Of a DNA stretch of 64,000 bases, positions 1 to 12,014 are shown piece by piece. The stretch spans positions 124,001 through 188,000 of the forward strand of contig VANL01000001.1 of assembly GCA_006352455.1 (NCBI GenBank). The letters run 5' to 3'. Source of the DNA: Brachionus sp. 'Tiscar'. Taxonomy: Eukaryota; Rotifera; Eurotatoria; Ploima; Brachionidae. The position numbers and the translations under genes are program-made. Each line of letters begins with the position of its first letter. Within the stretch, counting starts at the first letter, position 1. The notes beneath the pieces were generated by a model, which was not told the DNA's origin, did not search any database, and worked only from the letters and a program-made list of their open reading frames with translations.

Positions 1-3000
1 ATGATAATTTGAATAAATGGTTTGTTATAATGTCTCATTTTTAACTATAAAATGATAAAAAATTTAATTACATCTGTTAGACCCAGAGTGACTAAAATGG
101 ACTCGCCTCGATTTGGAAATGGCTTTGGATATAGAGACTTGAGAAAATTTTTGACTTGCTCCAGGCCACCTGTTGAACAAAGTTTTTCAATTTCAGTCAA
201 AATCTAACAAAAAAATTTTAATTTTGTTTAAATATTTTTTTGACTTATTTTACAGTGTAATACATTTCAAGAGCGTCTATTTCAGATAAAATACAGATCA
301 CCACTGGAACTTGAGATTTTCTTGACTGAAAAAAATTAAAAATTATTAAATTAAAAATTTTTTATACTACCAAACGAATGCAATAACCATATGTTCTTCT
401 TCCTTCTAAATTGGTCAGAGTGAATTGAAAAATTTCACTTCTTTAAAAGAATTATATTAAAAAAATTTATTATTAATTTAAAAATTTACTTTTTTTTGTA
501 ATATTCAGCAAAGCTTAGAGGATCAGGAAAGCAAAAATCAGGAATAGCAGGATTTATATTAATCGAATCTTCTGGAAAACGCCAAAATATACTCGTATTT
601 GTTTTGTTTATAAAATCACTCGAATCAAGTTGATCGCTTGAATGGTATTTTGGATTTTTTAAGCCAACAATTAAAACATAATCAAATAAGGTCTTAAGCT
701 TAGAGCTCATCTCATTTGATGAATCCGAGTATATGTAGCTTTTTGTGACAAAATTTTTGCCAAGCATTCTTTGGTCGTTTCTAAAAATGACTTCTTGTTG
801 TGATAGTTGGTTTTCTTTTATAGTATTTTTATTTATGACTAGTTTTTCATAATAGTTTTTGTCATTTGTTTTTTTAGTAAAAGGTTTTTTAAAGATATTG
901 TTGAAAAATTTTTCAAACGGTTTACGAGCCTTCTTCAAAATAATTTTTATTAACTTTTTTTTTAAATTAAAAAAAAACAATACTTCATTTTTATATTTTT
1001 TGTGTTTTCCTATTTGAGATAGGTTTGGTTCAGAAAGCGCGAATTTTTGAGAAGGATAATCAAAATGTTTCTAAAAAATAAAATTTTTGATAATATATTT
1101 TTATTAAATTAGTGTAAAAAAAACAAAAAGTGTAAAGAAGATTTTAGTTAATTTTGAATCTTGTACAGAGTTCTTTAAAAGTATTTTCAAGAGAATACAA
1201 TAACGGGTGAACCATAATTCCTTGCAAAAAATTTAAATTGAAAAAAATATATGATATGAATGAAGAAAATGCTTGAAAATTTGTGAAATTAAAGATTCTT
1301 ATGTGTTGTGCATAAAATCATAGTTTGTTAAATTGTTTCTATGACTTAGCTATTGATACATATACTTCTTTTTAAATAGTCCTCGTTTAAAAAATCATAA
1401 AATAATTTTTTAAATTATTCCAGCTTATTCAAAATCAATTTTTATTTCAAATGACATACTTGAAGTATTTTTGACTTAAATTTATCAAAAGTAATTCTAA
1501 AAAAAACTTTAAAAAATGACTGAAGTTGAAAATTATTGAGAAATAAAAAAAATTGCTAAAAAATACACATATATATATATCTAAGCTAAATTTTTCTAAT
1601 AGTAAAATTAAATATTTGAAAAATAAATATATTTTCAAGATAAAAATAATTCTTTTACAATAAAAGAGTAAAAGAGACATCTAAGTTGGTGGTCACTTTT
1701 ATTCCTATTTTATTTTAAATTAAAAATAGTTGTAATTTTGTTTTGCAATAAAAAATATTTGTTTTTTGTTCTGGCTAGCTTATTTAGTTTTCTTTCAATA
1801 TTTGTATTTTAAAATAATAAAATTAAAATTTTTAAATTAAAAAATTTATTTGAATCTCAAATAACTATTATGAGTAAAACTAAACCAGTAGCCTATCGTG
1901 AATTTATAATTGAACATTTCAAGCAAAATGAATACTTATTAGAATATCATTCGTGATAATTTTATTGAAGAAATAAGAAAACTTAAAGTATAAAATAAGA
2001 TTCTGGTCACAAAAGTGTATAACTGTAGTTTTGAATAAAAATTTAAATTTTAAAATTGAAAATTTTTTGAAATTTTTTTGAATCTTAAATTCATAAAGAA
2101 AGTTGCCTAATTTTAAATAATAGTGAATATCTTTTTTAAAAATTTTTTCTTACCGGGAAACTTTTTATCAATATGATAATCAAGTATTTGGCCAAATTTT
2201 CTAAAAATAGGTTTTCAAAAATATTTTTTGACTTTAAATTTTAATCATAAGCATATTTCAGCGTAGACATTAATTTTGTGGGTCTGCAAGCTTCTGCAAA
2301 AATTAATTTATTTTGCTACACGTGAAAATATTTATATCTCTGCATTACATCTATTAAGTTGTTTAATCATAACTGGCGATATCAGCTCGAACAGAATTAA
2401 AAAAACTCTTTGAATAAATCGAATGAAGTGGCTGATTAAAATTTAGAATATAAAGTAGAAAGTTAATTTTATTTGAACTTCACAATAGAGTTTATTTAAT
2501 TTTCTTAATTTTATATCCAAAATTCGAACTTTTACTTATTCCTTTGTGCCTACATTTAATCTTGAGCTTGTAAAAATTTTATAAAATTAATTTTTTATCA
2601 AGACAAACATCAAAAATCTCTCTACAATTTAGGCTAATGAACATGCTCTACTTAACATTTACATATTGAATTTTTACTTATTTACTTTATTTAATTCATA
2701 AAAATTTTTTCGTTTTAAAAACTCTAATAAAAATATTTTAATTAAAATTAAATTTAAAAAAAAAATTGACCAGAGCTAATCTAATATACTATTAATCTAA
2801 ATAAAATTAGTTGAATTTATTGAATACTTTTACGGTAAATTTAAAAGTATTCATTTTTAAAAATAAATCTAAAATAATTAATAAAAAAATATAAATTAAT
2901 TTCAGTTTTATTTTAGTTTTTTAATTTTCCCTATGAAGGCTTAACTTATATTCAATTTTAAATTCGAAATTAATTGAAAAATTTACAAGCTTATTTTGAT

Positions 3001-4091
3001 TACAGCATGCAAGTTAAAATTTATTTCTGATCAAAAAAAATAAACTTGAACTTTAAAAATATAATATTAAATTAGAAATAAAATTTAATTTTTTCTAAGT
3101 TTTGAAGTTTAGTACTTTTTTCAAAATAACTACTTACATTCTTTTCTGAAAAAAAATTCATTTTGTAAAAAATATCGTTATTCGCTTTTTTACGCAAATT
3201 TTCTGGTTTTGTACTTCGTACAAACGGTAATGTTTCATAAATGTGATCATTACGATATTTTACTTTCTTATTTGATATATCATGTATGCTATCATTTTTT
3301 GTTTGCATATAAATGTCATATTCAAAAGTCCGAATGGGTTTCGGTGGAGGGCAGTCAAACTTAACGTTCTTGACACAATTTATTTTTTCCATATACTCAT
3401 CAACACTACTATCATCGCTAATAAAAGAAATATTTGCATCATTTTTTTTATTGAATAAATTAGATGAGTAAATTTGTTCTTCTTTGGTGCTCGAAGTATT
3501 CATTGGAAATGAGTAATTTGAAGAGTTATAAATTGAGTCCGATCTCAAACAAGTGTCCATTTCATCCGATTCGATTGCATAGGTAATGACAGTATCGTTA
3601 GGTTCTTGGATAGTTAAATTTCCCTTGTTTCCCAGTGTAAATAAGCCCGAATTAAATGATATATTAGATACTGACTTGAAATCTGTGTTATCCGTGTCAG
3701 ACGAAATTTCCGTATAAATATTTGACGAGATTGCTTTTTTAGATTCAGTGGAAGATGATGAAGAATCAGACAAAAAAGAAGAGATCGATACCTCATTTAA
3801 ATTGTCTTTGTTGGAATTTGTTTTAGTTTGCTCAAAAAACTCAGCTATTTGTCTGTTTTTTGAACACAAAGAGCTCAACAACCTATTGGTTTCATCCGAA
3901 ACACCGTCAAATATTCTATCCATTTCCGTTTGAAATTTCTCTATATTAGCATTTGTTTGTCTTTCTTTGCTCGGGATCACCTGTTTTAGTTTATTACTAT
4001 CTGAGTCAAACATTTGTCTAAATTTGATAAATTGGCCTTGAGGCAAACTTCGAATACTGTTAAATCGCCTCTCAAGTTTTTCGTTTGGCAT
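1..4091 (-). CDS. DENN-domain Rab-GEF, DENND2-like (5' part; C-terminus beyond left edge)
   Basis: Likely guanine-nucleotide exchange factor for a Rab GTPase in membrane traffic. Predicted exons in transcript order are 4091-3138, 1220-1167, 1070-490, 440-371, 325-254 and 203-83, and all junctions keep phase. The first exon (318 residues) is a serine-rich disordered region with a proline/arginine stretch (CPPPKPIRTFEYD) and an IYETL tyrosine motif, as in the N-terminal regions of DENND2-type proteins. The uDENN part follows: LFDYVLIVGL, then WRFPED...IPDFCFPD, then RRTYGYCIRL. The start of the core DENN is PVVICILSEID and PFPNRGESILV. The donor of exon 1 (AAT|GTAAGT) is strong. The 54-nt second exon is the least certain; it is supported only by its splice sites and by phase. 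DENN family membership is firm, the DENND2 subgroup is inference. The large intron 1221-3137 shows no coding sequence. Confidence 0.78.
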
Positions 4092-7002
4092 TATTAAAGC
4101 ATCATTTTTTTCATTAAATAAAAAAAAAATAAAAACAAATAGTCTAAATAAAGAATTAATAAAAGAATTTTATTCTTAAATTTTTTCTTCGGTCATTTTT
4201 ATGAAATTTCTGTTGAGTATTACCTAAAAAATAAAATCAAAAAAGGAATTTGTAACATATTAAAAATGAAAACAACCCACCAAGTATTCTATATTTTAAT
4301 TTTTCCCAACACTTGATAGACGTTAAAATTAAAATCTCATTACTCACTAGCAAGCATTGCTTTTTCGCTCAATTTTTTAATTATAAAAATATTAATTTAC
4401 ATAAATTTTTGTTGAATTCCTAAATTCGTATCAAATAAAAAACGAGCTTTTAAAGTATCTTTTTTGTTTTGTTTTGGGGGGTTGCATATTAGATAGATAT
4501 TTTAAACTCGGAAAAAAAAAGTTTTTAAATTTTTTAATGAGAAAATAAAAATCAAGCAAATTGCCTTCCTCTTAGTCACCGTAGAGATTAATAAATTAGC
4601 AAAGGTATTCACCTAAAAAGTTACAAGTCTAAAACAAATAATTGTAAAAAGATTTTTCATTTAAACTAGAGAATATATTTAATTTCTAAAGAAAAAAAAT
4701 TACTTGAAGTTTACAAATGAACTTGATGCCTTCCAAAATTCGGATTGTCGCCACCATAAAAAAAATGCTTGTATATTTTTTTTTCTCTCAAAGTAAATTA
4801 TTTAGAAGAAATTTAAGAAATAACTAAAATTGCGACAAATAATTTTTCAAATTTGTCAATTTGAAATGGAAAAAAAAATTAAATTTTTAATATTATTCTT
4901 TTATTCAAATAAAGCTATTTTATAAAAACCAAATGAAAATTACATAAAAACAAATTTAAATATTAGCCTGGGTTTTTTAAGTTTAAAAAAAATTAATTAG
5001 AATTTATTAAAAGTTTAAATAGGAAAATATATAAAAATTTGCTTTATTTGAAACTGTTTTTTCTTAGAAATATAAAAAAATTTTAGACCTAATTTGTCCT
5101 AAAATAGATATTTTTTTTTAATTAATAAAATGACTAATTATTGAGAAATTTAATTTTTTGTTAACAATCTAGTCTAAAAATTTATAACTCAAACCTACAA
5201 ATTAATAACCAAATATTTCTAGGAATCATATGCTTAACTTGAAAGACAAAAATTATCATTCCTCTTATCTTTTTTTTTTTATTTAAGGTTAACTAAAATT
5301 TATAACAGCTTATATTAAAACTAATTGCGACTCGTAAAACTGTTAATAAATGTATAATTTAAATTAATTTGATTTACGAGCTGTGTTTTTATGACATGTT
5401 CCAAATTTTGCTTTATTTTTTATATTTCAATTAGCTTAGATTTTTCAAATATTCGAATTTAATTAACTGAACTTACTTTAGTGGCCTTCATTTTGTTGTC
5501 CTCTATTGTTAAAGACCTATTTAACTTCTATAAAAATTTAAAATCGGGTTCAGTACACAATTTGTAAACAAAATTTAATCAAAGAAAAAAATCACTTTAT
5601 AAAAATAAACCTATAAGTATTTCTCATTGAAAATAAATCCTTCTAGTACTAAAAATCCTTTAGATAGATTGAATTTTTTTCTATTATGACCATTGCTAAT
5701 TAAAATATCAAATTAAATTCATTTAATAAATTTTATTACTCAAAATTTTGAATAAGTTTATCTCTAAATTTTAGCTATTAATTGCGTCGATGATTAATTC
5801 AAAATAACGATTCATGGTTTGAATTTTAATCTACGCTGTAATTCAAAACATTTGCCATCAAAATTTAAATTTATTCAAATTTTGTTTAATAAAAAATAAA
5901 AAAGATATAATTGAACAATAATGTTACATAATTTCTAGATAATTTATTTTTAAAAGCAAGATAAATATTAAATTTAATAGAACCAAAATGTTTCCATTGA
6001 ATTGCTATTTGAATACTTATTAGGCTTTGTTTTATGATACCGTAAAATAAAGTTATGTAATTTTTTTTTTTTAGTTTTTTAATGATATTAAATATTTGAA
6101 AACTGATTTTTTAAATAAAAAAATTAAAAAAAAATTCTTCTTTAAACGCTTATAATCACATTATACAAATTAAAACACAAATAAAGCAACAAATAAGACT
6201 TGTGATTGTTTTGCTTTAAAAAAACAATCGAAATAATTTCATTTAAGCCAAACTCCTAAGTGAATTATATTTCTTAATGTAAATCGGTTATTGGATAAAT
6301 TAGAGCTAGCTTAAAAGTCTAAATATTGACAAGGATCAAATAATTAATTCAATGCTTGTTCATCTTGGAACGATATTCGTAATAGCCTAAGATAAGCAAT
6401 TTAAAGAGGTTTAGCATATTTTTTATTGTGTTATAAAAATTAAATCTTAGCTCATCCAATTAGCCATGTTGCCTTGATTTTTTGTTTAAGTGGTTAGTGA
6501 GCATCGACAATACAATTTGGCCTAAATTTTGGCTCTTAATCACCTAAAAGATAAATTTATTAATAAAGGTTATATGATGGTTAAATTTAATTAAAAGTCA
6601 ATTTATTACTAAAATAATAAATTGCTTATACTAAAATTGGGCCAATGCATGCTAACGATTTAGATCGCCAGTCTCCACAGGGTCAAATGTTGTTTTCTTT
6701 TATCAAAATAGCTTGAACTAGTTTAGTTTTGATAAAGAAACCACATTTTTTAAATTAAATATTTTATTATCAGTCTATTTATTAATTAAATTTTAAGTCC
6801 TAAATAAATTAAAAGCTATCTTTCGTGCAAATTGCCTAGGCGACCCGTTAAATTTATTTTAAATTAATAAAATTCAAACACGTGATTTATTTGAATAATT
6901 ATTAAGTTAATTTTGAGAAAAAAATAATTCTTGTTGAAACATGTCAAAAAAATTCGAATACTTCATTGCTTAAATTGAATGCATTTTTTATAGTAAAAAA
7001 TA
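4092..7002. other. AT-rich spacer between two divergent genes
   Basis: No ORF with coding character and no repeat were recognised in 2.9 kb. It separates the DENN gene (minus) from Ku80 (plus), so it must hold both promoters; no individual motif can be defended. A short higher-complexity stretch lies near 6640-6700. Confidence 0.5.
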
Positions 7003-9309
7003 ATGTCAAAAAATGAAACTGAAGGTCTTGTTTTGGTACTTGACGTTGGTGAAACAATGTCAACCAAAATTAACAGAACCACTACTTATTTACAGTCATG
7101 TGTAGACATTATTCAAATGATTGTGCAGCGTAAAATGTTCCAATCAAGCAAAGATGAAATTGGTCTTACTGTGTTTGGCTGTGATCAGACCGATAATGAA
7201 TTGTGGGACGGTTCGTCCGATGATTTTAGACATGTTTCTCTAGTAAGATGCTTATCTATTGTAGACTGGGAAATGTTGGATCATGTTCAGAATAAAATTG
7301 CGGTAAGCAATATTACTGGTGATGTTTTGGATGGAATTTTGGTCGCTTTAAATCATTTCGCAGATGACCAAAACAAAAAAAAGACTTTCAAAGAAAAACG
7401 TGTCATAGTTCTGACAGATTTTTCATCGTGTTCGAATGATGACTTTAAATTGAAGGAAATAGGGAAAAATTTGACAAGACAATCAATTAGATTAGATGTA
7501 ATAAGTCCATTTAGTGAGGACGATGTCAACAAAGAAGAAAAACCCAGTGGTGAAACTAATTCAAACTCAGAAGATCATCATGGAAGTAAACAAATGACCA
7601 TAGCTCAAGTGGAATCCCTTAATTTGCTTAATAATCTTTGTGAGCAGGCTGATGGATGTTTGTTTTCTTTTGACGAAACACTTACACTTTTGAGCACTTA
7701 TCAAGCCAGGATAATAAAATCATCCGGAACAAAATATCAAATGACAATTGGAGAGAAATTTTCTTTGCCTATAGTATCGATGATTAAATGCAAAGAAAGC
7801 AAACCTGAAATATTTCGCTTTAAAAAAGTTTTTGCTAAAGATGAAAACGTTGAATTAAAAACTGATCGAGCACGCTTTACCAAAGATGATGAACAAAGAG
7901 ACTTGAATGACAAAACCGATATAGTGGATGCTTTCAAATATGGCTCGACTTATGTTCCAATAGACAGCGATACTGTCTCTTTGAAACTTGAAGTAGAGAA
8001 ATGTTTTAATGTTTTGGGCTTTACTAAATCTGAAAATGTTCATAAACACTATTTTATTGGGGACTCGGTAAACCAGATAATGCCGGATCCTTCTTCAGGA
8101 GCTCAAGTTGAAGAAGCTTTTGTTAACATGGTTCGAGCTATGTACGAAGAGGATGTGTTCGGAATAGTTAGAAAAGTTTTTAATTCAAGATCAAGTCCAG
8201 AAATGGGATGTTTAATTCCCTATGTTACTAAAGAGGCCACTTGTCTATTTTATTTAAGCCTTCCATTTGACGATGACTTAAAAAAGATAACTCTTGATAA
8301 TTTTACTAGCATTAAAAAATTTAAGCCCAGTGAAAAACAACTTAGTTTAGTCGATGATTTGATTAATGCTATGGATTTGTCTAGGAAAATCAAAATTGAT
8401 GAAGAAGAAGAATTATACGACCCTCATACGACATTTAATCCATATATTCAACGAATGTTCCAATCAATCGCCCTGAGAGCCACTAATCCGTCTGATGAGC
8501 TGCCAAATTTTGACGATCACATAACTAATACTCATTTAGCTAAGATTGGCAGTCGCATTCGAAACAACACTACACACAACATTCTCAAGCGTTTCCAAGA
8601 TGAATTTCCGCTCAGAGAACTAGTTAAAAAAGCTAAAAAAAATGAAGAAAATATATTTGAAAAAACCAAGATAGACGACAATAAAGAAGTTGAATTAATA
8701 GGTTCGAATGATGAAAATTTGACAGATATTTTGGAATCAGGATTGGAGACTAATAAGATAAAAAAAGTGGGAACAGTCAATCCAGTCGGTGATTTTAAGA
8801 TTTTGGCTGAGAAAATCATCTCTACGAATACTCAGGAAGCTAAAGAGGAATTCGAACAGATATGCATGCAGATTCAAGAAATTATTAAAGAACTATTTGA
8901 AGAGTCATTGCAACAGGCTAATTCTTTCAATGATTCTGATTTGAATGATATGACGGTGTTTTCATTTCAAGAAAAATCATTTAATTGTGTCAAAATAATG
9001 CGACAGTATTCGCTTAAATTAAATTTCTATAATGAATTTAACTCATTTTTAAAAACATTCAAAATTTATCTTATAAATGAATCGTTAAAAATTAAAATGG
9101 CAAAATATGTAGAGAACTTTTGGCAAAAATTTTTTATTGATAATAATTTAGGCCTAATTAGCAACTCGGAGTGCAACGATTCAGATGTTTCTTCAGATGC
9201 AGCTGAGAAATTTTTAACTTGTTTGAATGAAAACTCAAATAATTCTGCGAACAACATAGAAGAAACAAAAGAAAAAGAAGAGGTTGAAGATTTGTTAGAT
9301 CTAATGTAA
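7003..9309 (+). CDS. XRCC5: Ku80 (XRCC5), DNA double-strand-break repair, intronless
   Basis: Large subunit of the Ku heterodimer, which rings broken DNA ends, starts non-homologous end joining and recruits DNA-PKcs. The 768-residue ORF (human is 732) begins with the von Willebrand A-like domain (VLVLDVGETMS, then KDEIGLTVFG, about residues 8-60, and RVIVLTDFSS near 138). The Ku beta-barrel core follows at about 230-500. A helical C-terminal domain (NPVGDFKILAEKI to WQKFFIDNNLGLIS, about 585-725) is followed by a linker and the tail EEVEDLLDLM. That tail matches the vertebrate DNA-PKcs-binding tail ending DDLLDMI. The gene is a single exon, unlike most neighbours, so introns were lost or it is a retained retrocopy; the reading frame is fully intact. 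An AATAAA polyadenylation signal lies at 9345-9350, about 36 bases after the stop. The start ATG follows an A-rich leader. Confidence 0.96.
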   Translation: MSKNETEGLVLVLDVGETMSTKINRTTTYLQSCVDIIQMIVQRKMFQSSKDEIGLTVFGCDQTDNELWDGSSDDFRHVSLVRCLSIVDWEMLDHVQNKIAVSNITGDVLDGILVALNHFADDQNKKKTFKEKRVIVLTDFSSCSNDDFKLKEIGKNLTRQSIRLDVISPFSEDDVNKEEKPSGETNSNSEDHHGSKQMTIAQVESLNLLNNLCEQADGCLFSFDETLTLLSTYQARIIKSSGTKYQMTIGEKFSLPIVSMIKCKESKPEIFRFKKVFAKDENVELKTDRARFTKDDEQRDLNDKTDIVDAFKYGSTYVPIDSDTVSLKLEVEKCFNVLGFTKSENVHKHYFIGDSVNQIMPDPSSGAQVEEAFVNMVRAMYEEDVFGIVRKVFNSRSSPEMGCLIPYVTKEATCLFYLSLPFDDDLKKITLDNFTSIKKFKPSEKQLSLVDDLINAMDLSRKIKIDEEEELYDPHTTFNPYIQRMFQSIALRATNPSDELPNFDDHITNTHLAKIGSRIRNNTTHNILKRFQDEFPLRELVKKAKKNEENIFEKTKIDDNKEVELIGSNDENLTDILESGLETNKIKKVGTVNPVGDFKILAEKIISTNTQEAKEEFEQICMQIQEIIKELFEESLQQANSFNDSDLNDMTVFSFQEKSFNCVKIMRQYSLKLNFYNEFNSFLKTFKIYLINESLKIKMAKYVENFWQKFFIDNNLGLISNSECNDSDVSSDAAEKFLTCLNENSNNSANNIEETKEKEEVEDLLDLM

Positions 9310-10844
9310 AGATTAGAAAATTAAGTTTTCAGATGTAAATTAGAAATAAAAAAAAATTGTAAATTAATTTTCACTTATTATACTATTTTTTGTATGGAAA
9401 CAAAATTTTTATTCTATAAAAATAAATTAATAAAAATTTAACGTGATTTATGCTAAAAAATTATTTTAGTTTTGAAGTCATCTAAATAATTACAAAACTA
9501 TAACTCCAATCCATTTAAATGTCTATATTTCACCTTGTGCTTCTATGATTTTATATGCGTAAATCATTTAACATATTTAAAATAATCACGATAACCTAAC
9601 AGATCGGGAACATAAGTAAGCTTATTGTTTTATATATAGAAAAGAAAATCAAATAAGATAGTACTTTACGTTTAATTACCATTAATAAAATAATTAGTCT
9701 AGCTCAATGATAAGTTTTATATACTGATAGCCATATAATATTGGCCTCAGAATTAATAACCCTAAAAAAAATGTTTTAATAATTTAAAACGATTTTCAAT
9801 TGTTATATTTTTCAGAAATTTATTAATTAAATGTCTGACCATCAATATGACTTTGAGTAATAGATTAAAATTTATTAGAAATTTTCAAAAAATTTATCTT
9901 CTTGAACGACATTATTTTTTAATATTTTTATTTTAAACTAGGAACACAAAAATCTTTATCATCTCAAAAACATCAGTTGAAATTTTTTCAATGCTATGTT
10001 TTTAATTATTAGAGTTATTTTATTAAGCTTTTTTTGAAAAGATTTTAAAAAAAATCAAAAAAAAATCTGATTTTTCTAAGATAATATTCTTCACCATATT
10101 CTTTTTACCATTCAAAAAGAATTTTAAAAATTACAAAACAGTTCATAGAATTTATTTTTACAAAATGATAAAATAATGTCTATTTGTAATATCCATTTGC
10201 TTATCATATTGGTTAATTTATCTTGAAAAAATAAAGTTTTATTATTTAAAAACAATAAAAGCTTATTTAATAATTATCAGTTCTAAAATCGTTAATTTAC
10301 ATTATATTTTGATAAATAAAAACTCAAAATATGTCAAAATGACATTGCCAGTCCTTCTAGAATGAATACTTAATGTCATACTGATAGTTAGATATAAAGT
10401 AATAATTTCTTAAAAAAATAAAAATAAAATATTATCAAAGTAAAATTAGGTTTTTTAATCTCAAAATTTCAAAATTATATTCAAAAGAATAATTTAAAAT
10501 TCTTGAAAATTAAAATACATTTTTGTATCACGTTTTTCTTTTATCGTAAATATTTTATTCTTTAGATGATTTTAGCTTTTATTAAAAAAAAAATTTTTGT
10601 TCAATAAAATCTTAAAATTAAACATAATTGAATCAAGTCAAGACCCATTCATTTTAAATTTCAAGTTTGTATGATATATTTAAAATAAATCAGATTAATT
10701 AGATTTTATTGAAATTAATTAAATAATTTGAATATTTATTATCGAATTTAAAAAAATAAGAATTTAAAGATGCTCAAATTTAGGCATTTGATAATACCAT
10801 TTTTCATATTATAAAATCGTAAAAAATAGCGGTCTAATAAAAAT
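9310..10844. other. AT-rich spacer, no gene seen
   Basis: Lies between the convergent 3' ends of Ku80 (plus) and the SNAP-29 gene (minus). It contains the Ku80 polyadenylation signal at 9345-9350 and otherwise only AT-rich sequence without coding character. Confidence 0.5.
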
Positions 10845-11498
10845 TTATTTCAAAATTCTTCTCATTTGAGAATTTTGATCATTAATTCTTTCATCTGTTT
10901 TGATGCTTTTGTCTGTGATTCTTTCTATCACATTATTTTGTTTATCTAATTCAAATTGCATTTCTAATCCCATTGCAGCTAATCGTTTTAGTCCGACAGA
11001 CATTTCATCTAAATTTTTGTGCATTTCTTTCTCACGATCTGAACCAGTAATTGGAACAAATTCAGCTTTTGGTTTGCTGAAGCTTTGTAAATTATTTACA
11101 CTGACTGCATCGCGTTTTATGTCATCTTTTTTAGATTCTGTATTTACATTTTTTGAGCTCCATCCAAAAAATTTATTTTTAAGGCCACCAAAAACACTTT
11201 TTACCTGATTCAAATTCTTTTGAGTCGAGTTTAAAGTATTATTTACATCATCTAAGCGCTCATCAGTCCTCTTTAATTGTTCACCTTGTCGATAAAGTTC
11301 TTCCGCCGTTTTTGCTCCAATTTCTTGAGTTTCATTTAAGACTCTAAGGGCTCTAGTGGTACTTTCTAAACTATCATTTTCAACTTTTCCAATTTTTTCC
11401 TGAATAAAACGAATATCATCATCTTCGGCACGGTTTCTATTACCAAATTTGTATTCATCATCATTGGTTTCAAAAGGGTTTCTTGAGCTTAGACTCAT
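10845..11498 (-). CDS. SNAP29: SNAP-29-type Qbc SNARE
   Basis: Qbc SNARE giving two helices to a four-helix fusion bundle; SNAP-29 acts in endosomal, autophagosome-lysosome and secretory fusion. The 217-residue protein has an N-terminal NPF motif (residues 7-9) that in SNAP-29 proteins binds EH-domain proteins. The Qb helix (about 28-92) has its zero-layer glutamine at Q71 in YRQGEQLKR. A linker with SVFGGLKN follows, then the Qc helix (about 158-216) with its zero-layer glutamine at Q187 in LDKQNNVIERITDK. The linker lacks the cysteine cluster that is palmitoylated in SNAP-25, so SNAP-29 rather than SNAP-25 is the better call. The reading frame is uninterrupted and starts at an ATG. A 5' non-coding exon is possible but not demonstrated. 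Confidence 0.92.
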   Translation of the reverse strand: MSLSSRNPFETNDDEYKFGNRNRAEDDDIRFIQEKIGKVENDSLESTTRALRVLNETQEIGAKTAEELYRQGEQLKRTDERLDDVNNTLNSTQKNLNQVKSVFGGLKNKFFGWSSKNVNTESKKDDIKRDAVSVNNLQSFSKPKAEFVPITGSDREKEMHKNLDEMSVGLKRLAAMGLEMQFELDKQNNVIERITDKSIKTDERINDQNSQMRRILK

Positions 11499-12014
11499 TT
11501 TTTGATCTTGAAGACGAAGTTTCTAGAATAATTATTATTTTAAATGATTTAATTTTATATCTATACAAAAGTAATTTTCAAATTATGTAAAAGTTTACGT
11601 AAAAAAAAATTATAATTAATTTAATGACTAATACATTATTGGTTTGAAAATTTTTTTCTCATATTTTATTTTTTAAAAATTTACTCTTCAATGCAGAACA
11701 AAATTAAAATTTAAACAGTTCTATTTAAGACAATCTATTCAATTCATTAGATCTCACTTCGGTGATTGCTATTTGAAAATTTATAAAAACTTAAAATTAA
11801 CAAAATATTTGAAATTAATTTAATAAATAAATATAAATATAATAAATAAAATAATTATAAATATATGAAAAAAATTTACAAATCCAGATGCAAAAATAAT
11901 AAATTTCAATAGGATTCGAACATGTTTGTCAAATGTATAAGACAAAAATAGAAACAATATTATAAATAGACAAAATATTTCTATGCATCTATTCAAAATC
12001 TGATTCAAAATTTT
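11499..12014. other. AT-rich spacer with low-complexity hydrophobic ORF
   Basis: Region upstream of the SNAP-29 gene. A 68-codon minus-strand frame (11820-12026) is mostly Ile/Phe/Leu from AT-rich DNA and is not taken as a gene. Confidence 0.4.

Noticed and set aside
1447..1680. 77-codon minus-strand frame
   Set aside because: Phe/Ile/Leu-rich low-complexity translation of AT-rich DNA inside the DENN intron.
1870..1956. 28-codon plus frame MSKTKPVAYREF...
   Set aside because: Reads like protein but is short, lies in an intron of the opposite-strand gene, and has no splice context or known match.
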